Below, one piece after another: positions 1-8,497 of a stretch of DNA of 41,416 nucleotides. The translations under genes were made by a program, and so were the position numbers. The notes under the pieces are model-generated. The model ran no database searches. It was not told where the DNA came from and saw only the letters and a list, made by a program, of their open reading frames with translations. The number at the start of each line of letters is the position of its first letter. Positions within the stretch are counted from its first letter, which is position 1. The DNA comes from JAWKTM01 sp041399085 (GTDB lineage Bacteria; Planctomycetota; Planctomycetia; Pirellulales; Pirellulaceae). The stretch spans positions 1 through 41,416 of the forward strand of contig JAWKTM010000064.1 of NCBI GenBank assembly GCA_041399085.1, written 5' to 3'.

Positions 1-1983
1 GCTGACGAAGCCGTCGTTGTTGGCGTCCATGTTGGTGAACCAGGCTGGGGCGTCGGTCGCGGTCAGGCGGCGGGGCGGGGGCATGACGAACAGATTGTTG
101 CCTTGCTGTGGATCGCCTCGCACTAGGCCGACAACGAAGCTGGTTTGAATCTCGCCAGGCGTGACGCGGCCGTCTTGATTGCCGTCCATCGCTTGGATTA
201 CTTTGCCAGCCAACTCGGTTTCGCGGCGGTTCAATCGGCCGTCGCCATCGCTGTCGAGCGCCGTGAAGAGCGCGTCTTCTTGATCGGCGGCTCGGCCGCG
301 AATCTGGCTGCGAATCGCGCCTTGGCGTTGACGCAGCAGCGCTTCGACTTCGGCCAAATACGCTTTGCCATCACCGTCCGCGTCGAGCGCCGCGAAGGGG
401 ACTTGCAGCGGCGGAGCTTCGTCCGAATATTCATCGGTGTCGAGGTATCCGTTGCTGTCGGCGTCGAGCTGGTTGAACTGAGCCATCGCCGCCGCTCGGC
501 CGTCGTTGGCTGCCAGCATATCGTTCACGAAGAACTCGACCGTCGCATCCGGCAGCCGCAAGACAATGCGGCCCACATAGGTGACGACCGTCGCTTCCGA
601 GTCGCCGAGCGACGCGTGTCGTTCGAGCAGCCGGAGCGACGGGCGACCGATTTCTGAACCAGCGGCGTCGGCGGTCGCTTCGGGCGTCTCGTCGCTGGTG
701 GATTCGGCGTCGGCGGCCGTTGAGTCAGTTTCCGCTGAGTCGGTATCTGTTGCCGGCGGCTCGGCCGGTTTTCCGAAGTCGGCGGCGAACAACAAATGCG
801 GCGGCACGGCCAGCAGATTGGGCAGCTCGTCGACTTGCCACACGCCGTCTCGGTTCTCGTCCACGGCCGTGAACAGGCCGTCCTTCCGGTCGAAGGCGTC
901 CGAGCGAATCCGATCGCGGAACGAGTAGGTCTCTTCCAACGAGAACAGCAGGCTGCCCCAGTCGACTCGCGACGAGATCAGAAACGCCGTGTCGGGTTCG
1001 GAAACTCGGCGGCGACCGCTGATCATAGCCATCGCTTGGTTGCTGGTTTCGCGAAAGTCGCTGGCGGCCAGCAGTTCGTCCTCGTTCGAGTCGCGTGTTC
1101 GGAGCCGAGCGGCGGCGGCTTCGCATTCGTCGGCCGCCAGCGCGCCGTCGCCGTCCGTGTCGAGCCATCCGAGCAGCGGCGATTGGTAGCGGTTGGCTCG
1201 GCGGTATTCGTTCGAGCTGGTTAAGGAAAACGGTCGCGAGCCGCCAGCATTGCGGGTCAGGAATCGCGGGATTTCGTTGCGGTCGAAGAGGCCGTCGTTG
1301 TCGATGTCGTAGAGCTGCAAAACTTGCTGGCGTTCATTGGGCGTGTTGACCGCGATGTTGCCGAGCTGCCCGTATTTGAACCGCGGGCTGTCGATCACTT
1401 CGGCCCAGGTCGCTCGGCCATCGCCGTCGGTGTCGGCCAACGCGGCCACTTCGTCGACCAATCGGTCGAACACGACGACATGCGATTGGCCGTCGATTGT
1501 CATTCGCAGGTCGATCACCAACGGGCCGTCGGGCAGCAGCAGCAAGAACCGCTCGGTATCCACGTGCGGTTCGGCATCTTCGATTACGGCGTCCGTTTCG
1601 GTCACGGTCGCGGTGGCCGTGTTTGTTGCTTCGGAGTTCGCCGCATCGGCTGACGCGGTGGGATGGGTGGCTTCGGTGGAGTTGTTGTCGGTCGGATCGG
1701 ACTGCGACGGGTCGGCGCCTTTGACTCGGTCGATTGTTCCGAGTCGTTAGCGGTCGGTTCGGTGTCGTTTTGGGTCGAACCGACCTCGAGTAGCCGCCAC
1801 GTCGCGGGTCGCTTCCACCGGGCTTGGGGTGGTTGTCGCGGAACCGAGCGGTTTCGTCGGCGAACGTTTCTGGCATCCGATGATTGCCGTCAGAAGACAA
1901 GGCCAATGGTCAACGCGAGCTGGCAGGCCGGACGGCGAGCACTCGTTTGCCTGTCGGCTCGGTGATTTGTGTTGGTCCCGCAT
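1..1983 (-). CDS. EF-hand repeat lipoprotein, frameshifted, 3' end outside window
   Basis: Read on the minus strand with codons ending at position 1, the sequence gives at least nine EF-hand calcium loops, for example DTDGDGRATWAE, DIDNDGLFDRNE, DTDGDGALAADE, DADSNGYLDTDE, DADGDGKAYLAE and DSDGDGRLNRRE. The chain leaves the window in another loop (DANNDGFVS). Before the loops lies a Thr/Ser/Asp-rich linker, and further upstream a lipobox-like LLTAIIGC, so this is probably a secreted calcium-binding lipoprotein. The frame is broken as read. The T-run at 1768-1771 seems one base too long and that at 1720-1722 one base too short; correcting both restores one frame through the linker, whereas uncorrected there is a stop at 1747-1749. 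A third slip near 1893 would turn the upstream residues into a better signal peptide. The 1983 ATG is only the best visible start. EF-hand identity is sure; the 5' end is not. Confidence 0.75.
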
Positions 1984-2120
1984 TGGTTTTCCCTAACTTC
2001 CTCCCGTTTCCGCGGTCCAGGCGCAGGTCGCGCCGAGAGCTTCGCTTATCGTTCGGTGTTGTTTGCGATGTCTGGGGGCTGTTGATCGAACCAAGGCACT
2101 CGAGCCTCATGCGGCGTACG

Positions 2121-2167
2121 CGGGAGCCTCGGTCTCCCGAGCGATACGGCGGGAGCCTCGATCTTCC
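2121..2167. repeat. two GGGAGCCTCG hairpin repeats
   Basis: CGGGAGCCTCGGTCTCCCG at 2121-2139 is an inverted repeat (GGGAG/CTCCC). A second, imperfect copy, GGGAGCCTCGATCTTCC, follows at 2151-2167. Related copies occur at 4209-4228 in the opposite orientation and in the array at 8366-8497. They sit between the EF-hand gene and the DUF1549 gene. The role is unknown; the hairpins could protect or terminate transcripts. Confidence 0.6.
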
Positions 2168-2227
2168 GTGGTTCTTGCCGGTTTTGCGTTATCAACGTTC
2201 CACGCTACCGCTGCCTTTATGGACTTG

Positions 2228-4018
2228 TCAAGCTTTTTGATTCGATCCGTTTCCTCGACTTGATGCGGCTGGTGGCTCGCTGCGCTCGACCCCAGGCACT
2301 TGGTGGACGGCTTGTTGGGCTAATGATTCATCGCAAACTCGGCGGCTATTCAGCAACGCCCACAGGACATCGCCCAGAGCCGCGGTTCGCTCGGTGGCGT
2401 TGTTCGCTTCCGCCGTTTGGATGTGTTCCAGGAACATGGCCTGCTCGTCGCTGTTCGGGCGGCGCGAGAGGGTGGCCAGGAACAGCGTTTCCATCCGCTG
2501 CGGATCGTTGAACCACGGGGCTTCCAACGCGGCGAGCAAACCGTTGGACGAGTTTACCGACTCGGCCACTTCCACGCCGTTCATCAACATCAGGGCCTGC
2601 GGCACTCCGGCTTCGTAATCCAACGCCGAGCGGGATCGGGCTTGCATCCGAGCGACGAACGCTTGCCGACGCGGATCGAACAACGGGTTGTCGAATCCGG
2701 CGGGAGCGTTCGACGCCCCTTGTCGCAACAAGGCTCGCATCAGCGAATCGTAGAGCTGCTCGGCCGTCAGCGGTCGCACGGGCATGGCCGCGTAAAGCTC
2801 GACGGCGGTCGCTGGATCGTCGGCGACGGCGCTCGTGCGTTGATATGCCTGCGTGTTGGTCAGCATCCGCATCAGCTCGCGTAGATCAAACCCCGTGTCG
2901 ACGAAGTAATGCGTCAGCTCGTCGAACAACTGCGGATGGCTCGGCGGGTTATGCTCGCCCAAGTCGTCCACGGGCTGAACCAACCCGCGACCGAACAGAT
3001 GTGCCCACACGCGATTCACGGCGGCTCGGGGCAGATACGGATTGTCGCGTGAAGCCATCCAAATCGCCAACTGCACGCGGCGCGAGCCTCGCTGGTCGGT
3101 CACGGCGTCGATCGTGCCGGGATATCGCGGCGGCACGACCGTCTCGGTATCGGGCAAGGTCACGTCGCCTCGTTCCAGGTCGACCAACTGCACCGCTTGG
3201 CCGTTCATCATCTCGGGCTGACGCAGTTGTGCGAAGAACGCCGCGTAGCCCCAGAAGTCGGCTTGCTTCCAGCGATCGAACGGATGATCGTGGCACTGAG
3301 CGCACTCGATCTGCAAGCCGAGAAAAATCCGGGCCGTGGCCGAGGCGAGCTTTTCCGGCTTCAACTCTTGGGCCGTGTAGAACAACGCCGGCCCGGTATC
3401 GCCGCCGCCCGTGGCTACGAGGAAGTCCGACACCAGCCGGTCGTAACGCAGGTTCTCGACGAACTGCATTCGCAACCAATTCTGCACGCCGGCCACGTTC
3501 GTAATTTGCTCGGCGGCGAATCCCTCGGGCAACATGATGTTTCGCCAAGTGTTCGCCATGTGCGTGGCGTGACCGGGCGAAGCGAGCAGGTGTTCGATCA
3601 AGCGTTGGCGTTTGTCAGGAGACGAGTCGTCGAGAAACTCGCGAGCTTGCGACACGCGCGGCACGGCTCCGGTCAGATCCAAATAAACTCGCCGCAGGAA
3701 CTCGGCGTCGTCGGCAATCGCGGCCAATTCGACATTGGCGTCGGCAGCTCGTTGCTCCAGAAGCTCGTCCACGCGTCGCGACATCGCTTGCCGAGCCGCC
3801 TCGGGGTCGTCTTGAATCAGCTCCCACGTGACGGGCCCGCTCGCTTCCACGGCAGCCGGCATCGGCGCCGCGGTGGATGCATTGTCTTGGGCCGCCGCGG
3901 CATGGACCACGAACACCCACGTCAGGCAAGCGACAACGGCACGCAGGATGATGAACTCCGATTGGCTGGCGGCGGGATGAGTATCCGCGGCAACGATCGA
4001 CGACGAGGCACTCCGCAA
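2228..4018 (-). CDS. DUF1549/DUF1553 secreted protein with CxxCH motif, C-terminal frameshift
   Basis: This belongs to the planctomycete PSCyt2 (DUF1549) / PSD1 (DUF1553) family. The N-terminus has a hydrophobic segment ending in AAAAQ (about residues 24-44), a likely signal peptide. The DUF1549 part follows (DAEFLRRVYLDLTGAVP, about 104-120). A haem-binding-like motif, CAQCHDHPFDRW, starts at C239. The C-terminal DUF1553 part includes AVNRVWAHLFGRGLV. Family members are exported proteins of unknown biochemistry, often suggested to act in polymer breakdown. The reading frame ends in an odd tail made of intergenic repeat. Removing one base near 2341-2346 instead gives NSREFAMNH and a stop at 2320-2322, the normal family ending, so the true gene is probably 2320-4018, about 565 residues. 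The start read here is a TTG; no better ATG is visible in frame. The DUF1501 gene that usually accompanies this family is not next to it. Confidence 0.85.
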   Translation of the reverse strand: MRSASSSIVAADTHPAASQSEFIILRAVVACLTWVFVVHAAAAQDNASTAAPMPAAVEASGPVTWELIQDDPEAARQAMSRRVDELLEQRAADANVELAAIADDAEFLRRVYLDLTGAVPRVSQAREFLDDSSPDKRQRLIEHLLASPGHATHMANTWRNIMLPEGFAAEQITNVAGVQNWLRMQFVENLRYDRLVSDFLVATGGGDTGPALFYTAQELKPEKLASATARIFLGLQIECAQCHDHPFDRWKQADFWGYAAFFAQLRQPEMMNGQAVQLVDLERGDVTLPDTETVVPPRYPGTIDAVTDQRGSRRVQLAIWMASRDNPYLPRAAVNRVWAHLFGRGLVQPVDDLGEHNPPSHPQLFDELTHYFVDTGFDLRELMRMLTNTQAYQRTSAVADDPATAVELYAAMPVRPLTAEQLYDSLMRALLRQGASNAPAGFDNPLFDPRRQAFVARMQARSRSALDYEAGVPQALMLMNGVEVAESVNSSNGLLAALEAPWFNDPQRMETLFLATLSRRPNSDEQAMFLEHIQTAEANNATERTAALGDVLWALLNSRRVCDESLAQQAVHQVPGVERSEPPAASSRGNGSNQKA

Positions 4019-4265
4019 AGCAACAGCATAGCCGCGCGTCGGCTGGTTGCGTCTGGCGTGAGCGAAGAAACGTCGGGCGACCGCCCGATTGGCTCGGGGC
4101 GTATTCGTTCAGGTCATCATGATCTTGGATTGTGGCTGAAAAGCGAAAGCTCCGACGAAGCGGAGCACTTCAAAGGCGCACCCACCGGGAGCCGAGCCGA
4201 ACCGGCTGGGAGATCGAGGCTCCTGCCGAGCCGAACTGAACGAAGGCACGGGGCCTCTGCCGGGT
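4019..4265. other. repeat-rich intergenic stretch
   Basis: I see no gene here. The stretch holds one copy of the GCTCCGAC...GCGGAGC hairpin (4149-4166) and a reversed copy of the GGGAG/CTCCT hairpin at 4209-4228 (GGGAGATCGAGGCTCCTGCC). Frames crossing it are Arg/Ser-rich and unconvincing. Confidence 0.5.
4149..4166. repeat. dispersed GCTCCG/CGGAGC hairpin repeat, copy 1
   Basis: GCTCCGACGAAGCGGAGC is a 6-bp stem with a 6-base loop, followed by ACTTCAAAG. The flanks match copy 2 at 4295-4312 (GAAA before, ACT(T/C)CAAAG after), so the repeat extends beyond the stem. Confidence 0.7.
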
Positions 4266-4397
4266 TCAAGCCGGCTTGTGGCAACGAAATGAAAGCTCCG
4301 ACAAGGCGGAGCACTCCAAAGAGGCGGCTTGGCCCGCGGCTGTTAGAGCAAGTGCCAAAGTGACGAGTGCGGACAGCAAGAATGATAGGCAGCGCAT
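4266..4397 (-). CDS. 43-residue secreted peptide, probably a truncated gene
   Basis: An ATG at 4395-4397 is preceded by GGGAG at an 8-base spacing. It opens with a convincing signal peptide, MRCLSFLLSALVTLALALTA, followed by an AGQA-type cleavage region. The remaining 20 or so residues are encoded by the dispersed hairpin repeat (copy 2) and then stop. The likely reading is a secreted-protein gene cut off by repeat DNA, or a signal peptide left behind after decay. A functional small peptide cannot be excluded. It is followed on the same strand by repeat DNA and then the DUF1549 gene. Confidence 0.4.
   Translation of the reverse strand: MRCLSFLLSALVTLALALTAAGQAASLECSALSELSFRCHKPA
4295..4312. 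repeat. dispersed GCTCCG/CGGAGC hairpin repeat, copy 2
   Basis: GCTCCGACAAGGCGGAGC is a 6-bp stem with loop ACAAGG, flanked by GAAA and ACTCCAAAG. It lies inside the 3' half of the stub secreted-peptide reading frame and matches copy 1 closely and copy 3 (8306-8321) in reverse orientation. Confidence 0.7.
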
Positions 4398-4575
4398 GCG
4401 ATTGTCTCCCGGTCGAAATAAGGCGTGGCAGCGAGGGCGCGCCGTCATTTCGCAGCAAGTGACATTCCGGGAGACGCGACGAGCGGCGGCATGGGATGGG
4501 TTTGCCGCTGTCGCAAGCTGGCCTTGACGCGGCACGAACTGGCCGCGAGTTGTTTTCGAGCCGAGGCTTCGAAGC

Positions 4576-4806
4576 CTAGCGAAGCTGCTCTTCGGCCCGA
4601 GCGGCCTTGAGCGCGGCGGCTTCGCGGGGCAGCAAGAACTCCGGTCCCGGAGCGTGATACTGCACGTCGTCTTCCAGATAGTACGGGCTGGGCAGCGTTT
4701 GGCCGCCTTCCACGATCTGGCAGCCGGTCGAAGTGACGGCGGCCAACAAACCACATCCGCACAAGGCCGCGTGAATCCAGGCTACTTTGCTGCTATTCGC
4801 TTTCAT
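4576..4806 (-). CDS. small lipoprotein, 76 residues
   Basis: The ATG at 4804-4806 has GGGAG 7-9 bases upstream. The N-terminus MKANSSKVAWIHAALCGCG leads into a hydrophobic stretch ending at a lipobox-like TSTGC (Cys29), so the mature protein is probably an acylated periplasmic lipoprotein of about 48 residues. The rest is acidic and aromatic (SPYYLEDDVQYHAPGPEF) and ends in an Ala/Lys/Glu helix, REAAALKAARAEEQL. I recall similar short proteins with a YLEDDVQY-like stretch from other planctomycetes, but know no function. It is transcribed away from the CHAT gene, with about 290 bases between the two starts. An upstream in-frame extension exists but lacks a signal peptide. Confidence 0.75.
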   Translation of the reverse strand: MKANSSKVAWIHAALCGCGLLAAVTSTGCQIVEGGQTLPSPYYLEDDVQYHAPGPEFLLPREAAALKAARAEEQLR

Positions 4807-5099
4807 GGCTGCTCTCCCGATCTGTGGCAACGTTCCGGGAGCGTCGTCCGCTACGACCGGAATGTTCGTCACACCCGTTATCGTCGACCGAATCGGTAAA
4901 CTTTGAACAATCCCGGCGAGATCTCCGAAATTCGCGGCCGTCGGAAGTTCCCGCCGCGAATTTCGCTCGGGCAAGGCAAAATGGATATGATGAGCGAGGC
5001 AAGGCGGGACTCGTTCATGCGGCAAAGCGGCCAGTGGCAAAACATGGGGATGCGCGTCCGCTCACCGTGCCTCTTCTTCTCCGAACCCCAGGCAACGAA

Positions 5100-8000
5100 A
5101 TGAACTGTGATCAACGCTTGCGGAACCGACCAGCGAAGCTCTTGAAGCCGGTGGGGCAATCGACAACTTGCCCAGGCCGCCCCCGACGCGAACCGGCGTT
5201 GGCCGCGCCGAGCCGCCTGAAATGCGTGCTTTCGTGTCTGCTGCTTTCGACTTGTTTGCTGCCGTCGGTTCCGGTCGCGGCGCAGGATTCGGCCGCCGTG
5301 CCTCGGGCGGAGTATTTTTTGGCGTTCGGCGGTTACTTCGAAGGTGAATTTCGTTCGTCGGCCAACAACTTTCGTAGCGCCGCTCGGGGTGGCGTCCGCA
5401 GCGGGCTCGGCCGTTGGGTCGATTCGGTTTGCTACCACACGATGATGGGCGAGTGCTTCTATCGGATGGGCGAACCGGCGTTGGCGCTCGAACAGTACGA
5501 CGCGGCCGCCACGCTGTATTTAGCTCATCAGGATTGGCTGTTGCGAGTGCAGTTTCCGCCGACGGTTCAAGCGTCGCAGCGCGTCGTGACGAAGCCGCCG
5601 ACTTGGGGCACGCCGCAGCGACGATTCGTGCTGAGCAACATTCCGGACAAGATGCTTTCGATGCAAGGCACGGCCGACGTGCAGCAAGTGCTGCAACAAG
5701 GCGGCGTGCTGGCTCCGCAACAGTTGTTTCCGCTGCATGTCGCCGAGATCGTACGTTGTACGGCACTGGCGATGCGGCGGCGTGCCGAGATCATGGGACC
5801 GGCCGGCGAGCACAGCCCGTTGACCGCGCAGCTTGTGGCGGCGTTTTCGCGACGGCAGACGATGCCGAATCACTGGTCGCAAGCGTGGATCGACGGCCAA
5901 TTGGGCATGGCTTATCTGGCGCAGAACAAACCGGCTCAAGCTGCCGCGGCGCTGCAAAGCTCGTTGCTCGTGGGTGGCCAGTTCGATCACGTGTTGACGC
6001 CGATGGCCTTGCTGGAACTGGGCAAGATCGCATTTTCTCAAGGTGATTTCAGGGCGGCGGCCAACTCGTTCCTCGAAGCCAGCTATTCCGCCGCTGCGCA
6101 GACGCAGTACGACGTGGTCGAGGAAGCGCTGCGTTGGGGCGCGATGACGCATTTGGTTTCGGGCGGCCAAGGGCTTTATCCGCCGCTCGGTCCCGCGGTG
6201 GCTTGGGCCGATCGAACGTCAAAGCATTTGCAAGTTTCGCTGAAGCTGGCCGCCGCTGAGAATTTGGTCGCGCTGAACCAAACATCACCCGCCGCGGCAA
6301 CGTTGGCCGACGCCCGCCGGTTGCTGAACCGGAGCGAAATGATGCTGGGCGAAATCGGTGGCCGCCTGCAGTTCGTGGCCGCCACGGTCGCTTTCCAAGC
6401 TGGCGATGTGCCGGACGGAAGCGCTTCGCTCGCGGCAGCCTTGAAGTATCACCACAAGAGTTCGTTGCGGCTGTTCCATCTGGGACTCGTCGACGGACTA
6501 TATACCAACGGCGCCGTGACGCCGCGCGTGGCGGACGACTTGTATCAGATCGTGTTGCGCGAGCCGACCGTGGCCGATTGGACTCAGCAGCCGGCCGATA
6601 CGCTGGCCTACGTTACGAGCTCGCATTTGGCGCCGCTGGAACGTTGGTTCGATATCGCCGTTGCGCGAAAGGATCACGAGCGGGCTTTGGAGCTGGCCGA
6701 GCAGATTCGCCGGCATCGGTTTCATTTGATGATGCCGTTAGGCGGACGGTTGTTGGCGTTGCGATGGATTTTGGAGGCGCCGACTTCCGCGCTGTCGCAG
6801 GTCGCGGCGTTGCAACGCCAAGATTTGTTGAATCTGTTTCCGCGTTACGCCGAGCTGTCTCGGCAGGCGGAAGCCGTGCGGGATTCGCTGCGGCAGTTGC
6901 CGATCGCTCCGGCGGACGAAGCGGAGTTGCGTCGCCAACGCGAGCAGCTCGATAAGTTGGCAGCGATCAGCACGGCGCAGGAAGTGGTGCTGAACGAGAT
7001 GGCCGTCCGCCGCGTTCCCAGCGAGCTGGCTTTCCCGCCGCTTCGCACGTTTGCCGAAATGCAGCAAGCGATTCCGGAGGGCCAGTTGCTGCTGGCGTTG
7101 CTTGCCACCAGCAAACAAGTGCATGCGTTCGCGCTGACGCGCGAGAAGTATCAGCTTTGGCAGATCGAAAATCCCGGCCGCATCCGCACGAATTTGGCGG
7201 CGTTGTTGAAACAATCGGGCGTGGTCGGCCGAGAGGCGACGACTCCGATCGAAACGTTGGCGTCGAACGATTGGCGCGAGTCGGCGGACGATCTGGCCGC
7301 GCAGCTCACGGCCGGCATGAAGTTCGACGAATGGGACACGATCGAGGAAGTGGTTGTCGTCCCCGATCGGTTGTTGTGGTACGTGCCGTTCGACGCTTTG
7401 CCGATCGGGCCGGCGGCGAATGCGAAGGCGACGTTCGAACCGCTGATTGCGAAACGCCGGGTGCGTTACGCGCCGACCGTCGCGCTCGCTTCGTCCGACG
7501 GGCGTGGTCCGACGCCGCGAGATCGCACGGCGATTGTGTCGGGCGCGGCCAGCGGCAGTCGGGATGCGGAAGCGGCCCAGCGCGCGGCGGCTCGCATTGC
7601 CGAGTCGTTGCCGGCAGCCGAACTGCTGCCCGAGTTGCCGGCCAGTCCGTCGGCGATCCAAGCGGCGACGTTCGACCGGCTGATTGTGATGCGGGATTCG
7701 GTCGAAGCCGCGCGGTCGCCGCTGGAATGGCATCCGGCGGTCGTCGATCAAACCAGTCCGGCCGGAACGCTGGCGGCTTGGCTGCGATCGCCGTGGCAAG
7801 GCCCCGAGCAGGTGTTGCTGCCGGCGTTTCACACGTCGGCCGAAGCGGGCATGAAAGCCAATGCGACGGGCGACGAAGTGTTCATGGCGGCCTGCGGTTT
7901 GATGGCCAGCGGAGCTCGCACGGTGTTGCTCAGCCGCTGGAACACGGGCGGCCGATCGCAGCAAGATCTGGTGCGCGAGTTCGCTCAGGAGTTGCCGTTC

Positions 8001-8267
8001 GCGCCCGCCGATCAAGCTTGGCAACGAGCCGTGCATTTGCTGTGGGCGACCGGCATCGACGTACCGAGCGAACCGCGAGTGCGGGTCGGCACGGGGGCCG
8101 AGGCCGAAGCGGCGCTGACGCGAGGTTTGTCGGCCGAGCAGCCGCTGTTCTGGGCCGGTTATCTTGTGATCGACAATGGTTGGCGTTCGGCGGACGATGC
8201 CGCGCAGGTTCAAGCGGTCGAGAACGCCGTTCCTGAAAACGCCGATCCCGCGGAACCGGCGAAGTAG
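5100..8267 (+). CDS. secreted TPR/CHAT-domain protein, probable pseudo-peptidase
   Basis: The gene encodes 1055 residues from the ATG at 5100; an upstream open extension has no signal. A hydrophobic segment at about 42-62 (CVLSCLLLSTCLLP...AAQ) is a likely signal peptide behind a long basic N-terminus. Helical TPR-like repeats follow from about 70 to 640 (MMGECFYRMGEPALALEQYD, QLGMAYLAQNKPAQAAAAL, LELGKIAFSQGDFRAAANSF). The C-terminal third (about 660-1035) has the CHAT fold signature EEVVVVPDRLLWYVPFDALP and the late AACGLMASGARTVLLSRW. CHAT proteins are caspase-like peptidases with a His in an ATHG motif and a Cys in an S-A-C-x-T motif. Here the second position reads LPAFHTS, with Phe910 where Cys is expected, and no ATHG is seen, so it is probably inactive and a scaffold. 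The gene stands alone, with repeats downstream. Confidence 0.82.
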   Translation: MNCDQRLRNRPAKLLKPVGQSTTCPGRPRREPALAAPSRLKCVLSCLLLSTCLLPSVPVAAQDSAAVPRAEYFLAFGGYFEGEFRSSANNFRSAARGGVRSGLGRWVDSVCYHTMMGECFYRMGEPALALEQYDAAATLYLAHQDWLLRVQFPPTVQASQRVVTKPPTWGTPQRRFVLSNIPDKMLSMQGTADVQQVLQQGGVLAPQQLFPLHVAEIVRCTALAMRRRAEIMGPAGEHSPLTAQLVAAFSRRQTMPNHWSQAWIDGQLGMAYLAQNKPAQAAAALQSSLLVGGQFDHVLTPMALLELGKIAFSQGDFRAAANSFLEASYSAAAQTQYDVVEEALRWGAMTHLVSGGQGLYPPLGPAVAWADRTSKHLQVSLKLAAAENLVALNQTSPAAATLADARRLLNRSEMMLGEIGGRLQFVAATVAFQAGDVPDGSASLAAALKYHHKSSLRLFHLGLVDGLYTNGAVTPRVADDLYQIVLREPTVADWTQQPADTLAYVTSSHLAPLERWFDIAVARKDHERALELAEQIRRHRFHLMMPLGGRLLALRWILEAPTSALSQVAALQRQDLLNLFPRYAELSRQAEAVRDSLRQLPIAPADEAELRRQREQLDKLAAISTAQEVVLNEMAVRRVPSELAFPPLRTFAEMQQAIPEGQLLLALLATSKQVHAFALTREKYQLWQIENPGRIRTNLAALLKQSGVVGREATTPIETLASNDWRESADDLAAQLTAGMKFDEWDTIEEVVVVPDRLLWYVPFDALPIGPAANAKATFEPLIAKRRVRYAPTVALASSDGRGPTPRDRTAIVSGAASGSRDAEAAQRAAARIAESLPAAELLPELPASPSAIQAATFDRLIVMRDSVEAARSPLEWHPAVVDQTSPAGTLAAWLRSPWQGPEQVLLPAFHTSAEAGMKANATGDEVFMAACGLMASGARTVLLSRWNTGGRSQQDLVREFAQELPFAPADQAWQRAVHLLWATGIDVPSEPRVRVGTGAEAEAALTRGLSAEQPLFWAGYLVIDNGWRSADDAAQVQAVENAVPENADPAEPAK

Positions 8268-8305
8268 TTTTTCGTTAGGAACGCTTCGCCTCGACCCTTT
8301 GGACT

Positions 8306-8321
8306 GCTCCGCCTTGTCAGC
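8306..8321. repeat. dispersed GCTCCG hairpin repeat, copy 3 (reversed)
   Basis: Reverse-complemented, this site and its flanks read GAAAGCTGACAAGGCGGAGC followed by AGTCC, close to copy 2 (4295-4312) with two bases missing from the left stem arm. It lies about 40 bases after the CHAT stop. Confidence 0.55.
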
Positions 8322-8365
8322 TTTCCGTCATCTCACGAGAACGGGCCGGCATTTCGTTGGAGGGA

Positions 8366-8497
8366 ACTCGGCCGGAGCGAGAAGACTCGGCGGGAGCCTC
8401 GTTCTCCCGTTGGGAATGACTCGGCCGGAGCCTTCGTTCTCCCCGGAAACTGATTCGGCTGGAGCCTCGTTTTCCCCGACCGAACTCGGCGGCAGCC
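8366..8497. repeat. direct array of ~34-bp GGAGCC repeats
   Basis: Units starting ACTCGGC or ATTCGGC and containing GGAGCC(T)TCGTTCTCCC begin at 8366 (partial), 8385, 8419, 8453 and 8484. Spacing is 19, 34, 34 and 31 bases. Each full unit carries a short GGAG/CTCC hairpin. The sequence is the same family as the repeats at 2121-2167 and 4209-4228. There are no unique spacers of constant length as in a CRISPR array. Confidence 0.7.

Noticed and set aside
3197..4363. 388-codon plus frame
   Set aside because: It is mostly opposite the DUF1549 coding region, which has clear family motifs, and runs on into repeat DNA.
4824..5099. N-terminal extension of the CHAT protein
   Set aside because: It would place over 90 basic residues before the signal peptide and contains no domain; ATG 5100 was preferred although its own ribosome site is weak.
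6738..8213. 491-codon open frame on the minus strand
   Set aside because: It lies entirely opposite the CHAT gene; the product is Arg/Gln/His-rich with no motif, a typical antisense shadow in G+C-rich DNA.
8366..8497. possible CRISPR array
   Set aside because: Repeats follow each other directly with diverged sequence and no unique equal-length spacers; no cas genes are nearby.
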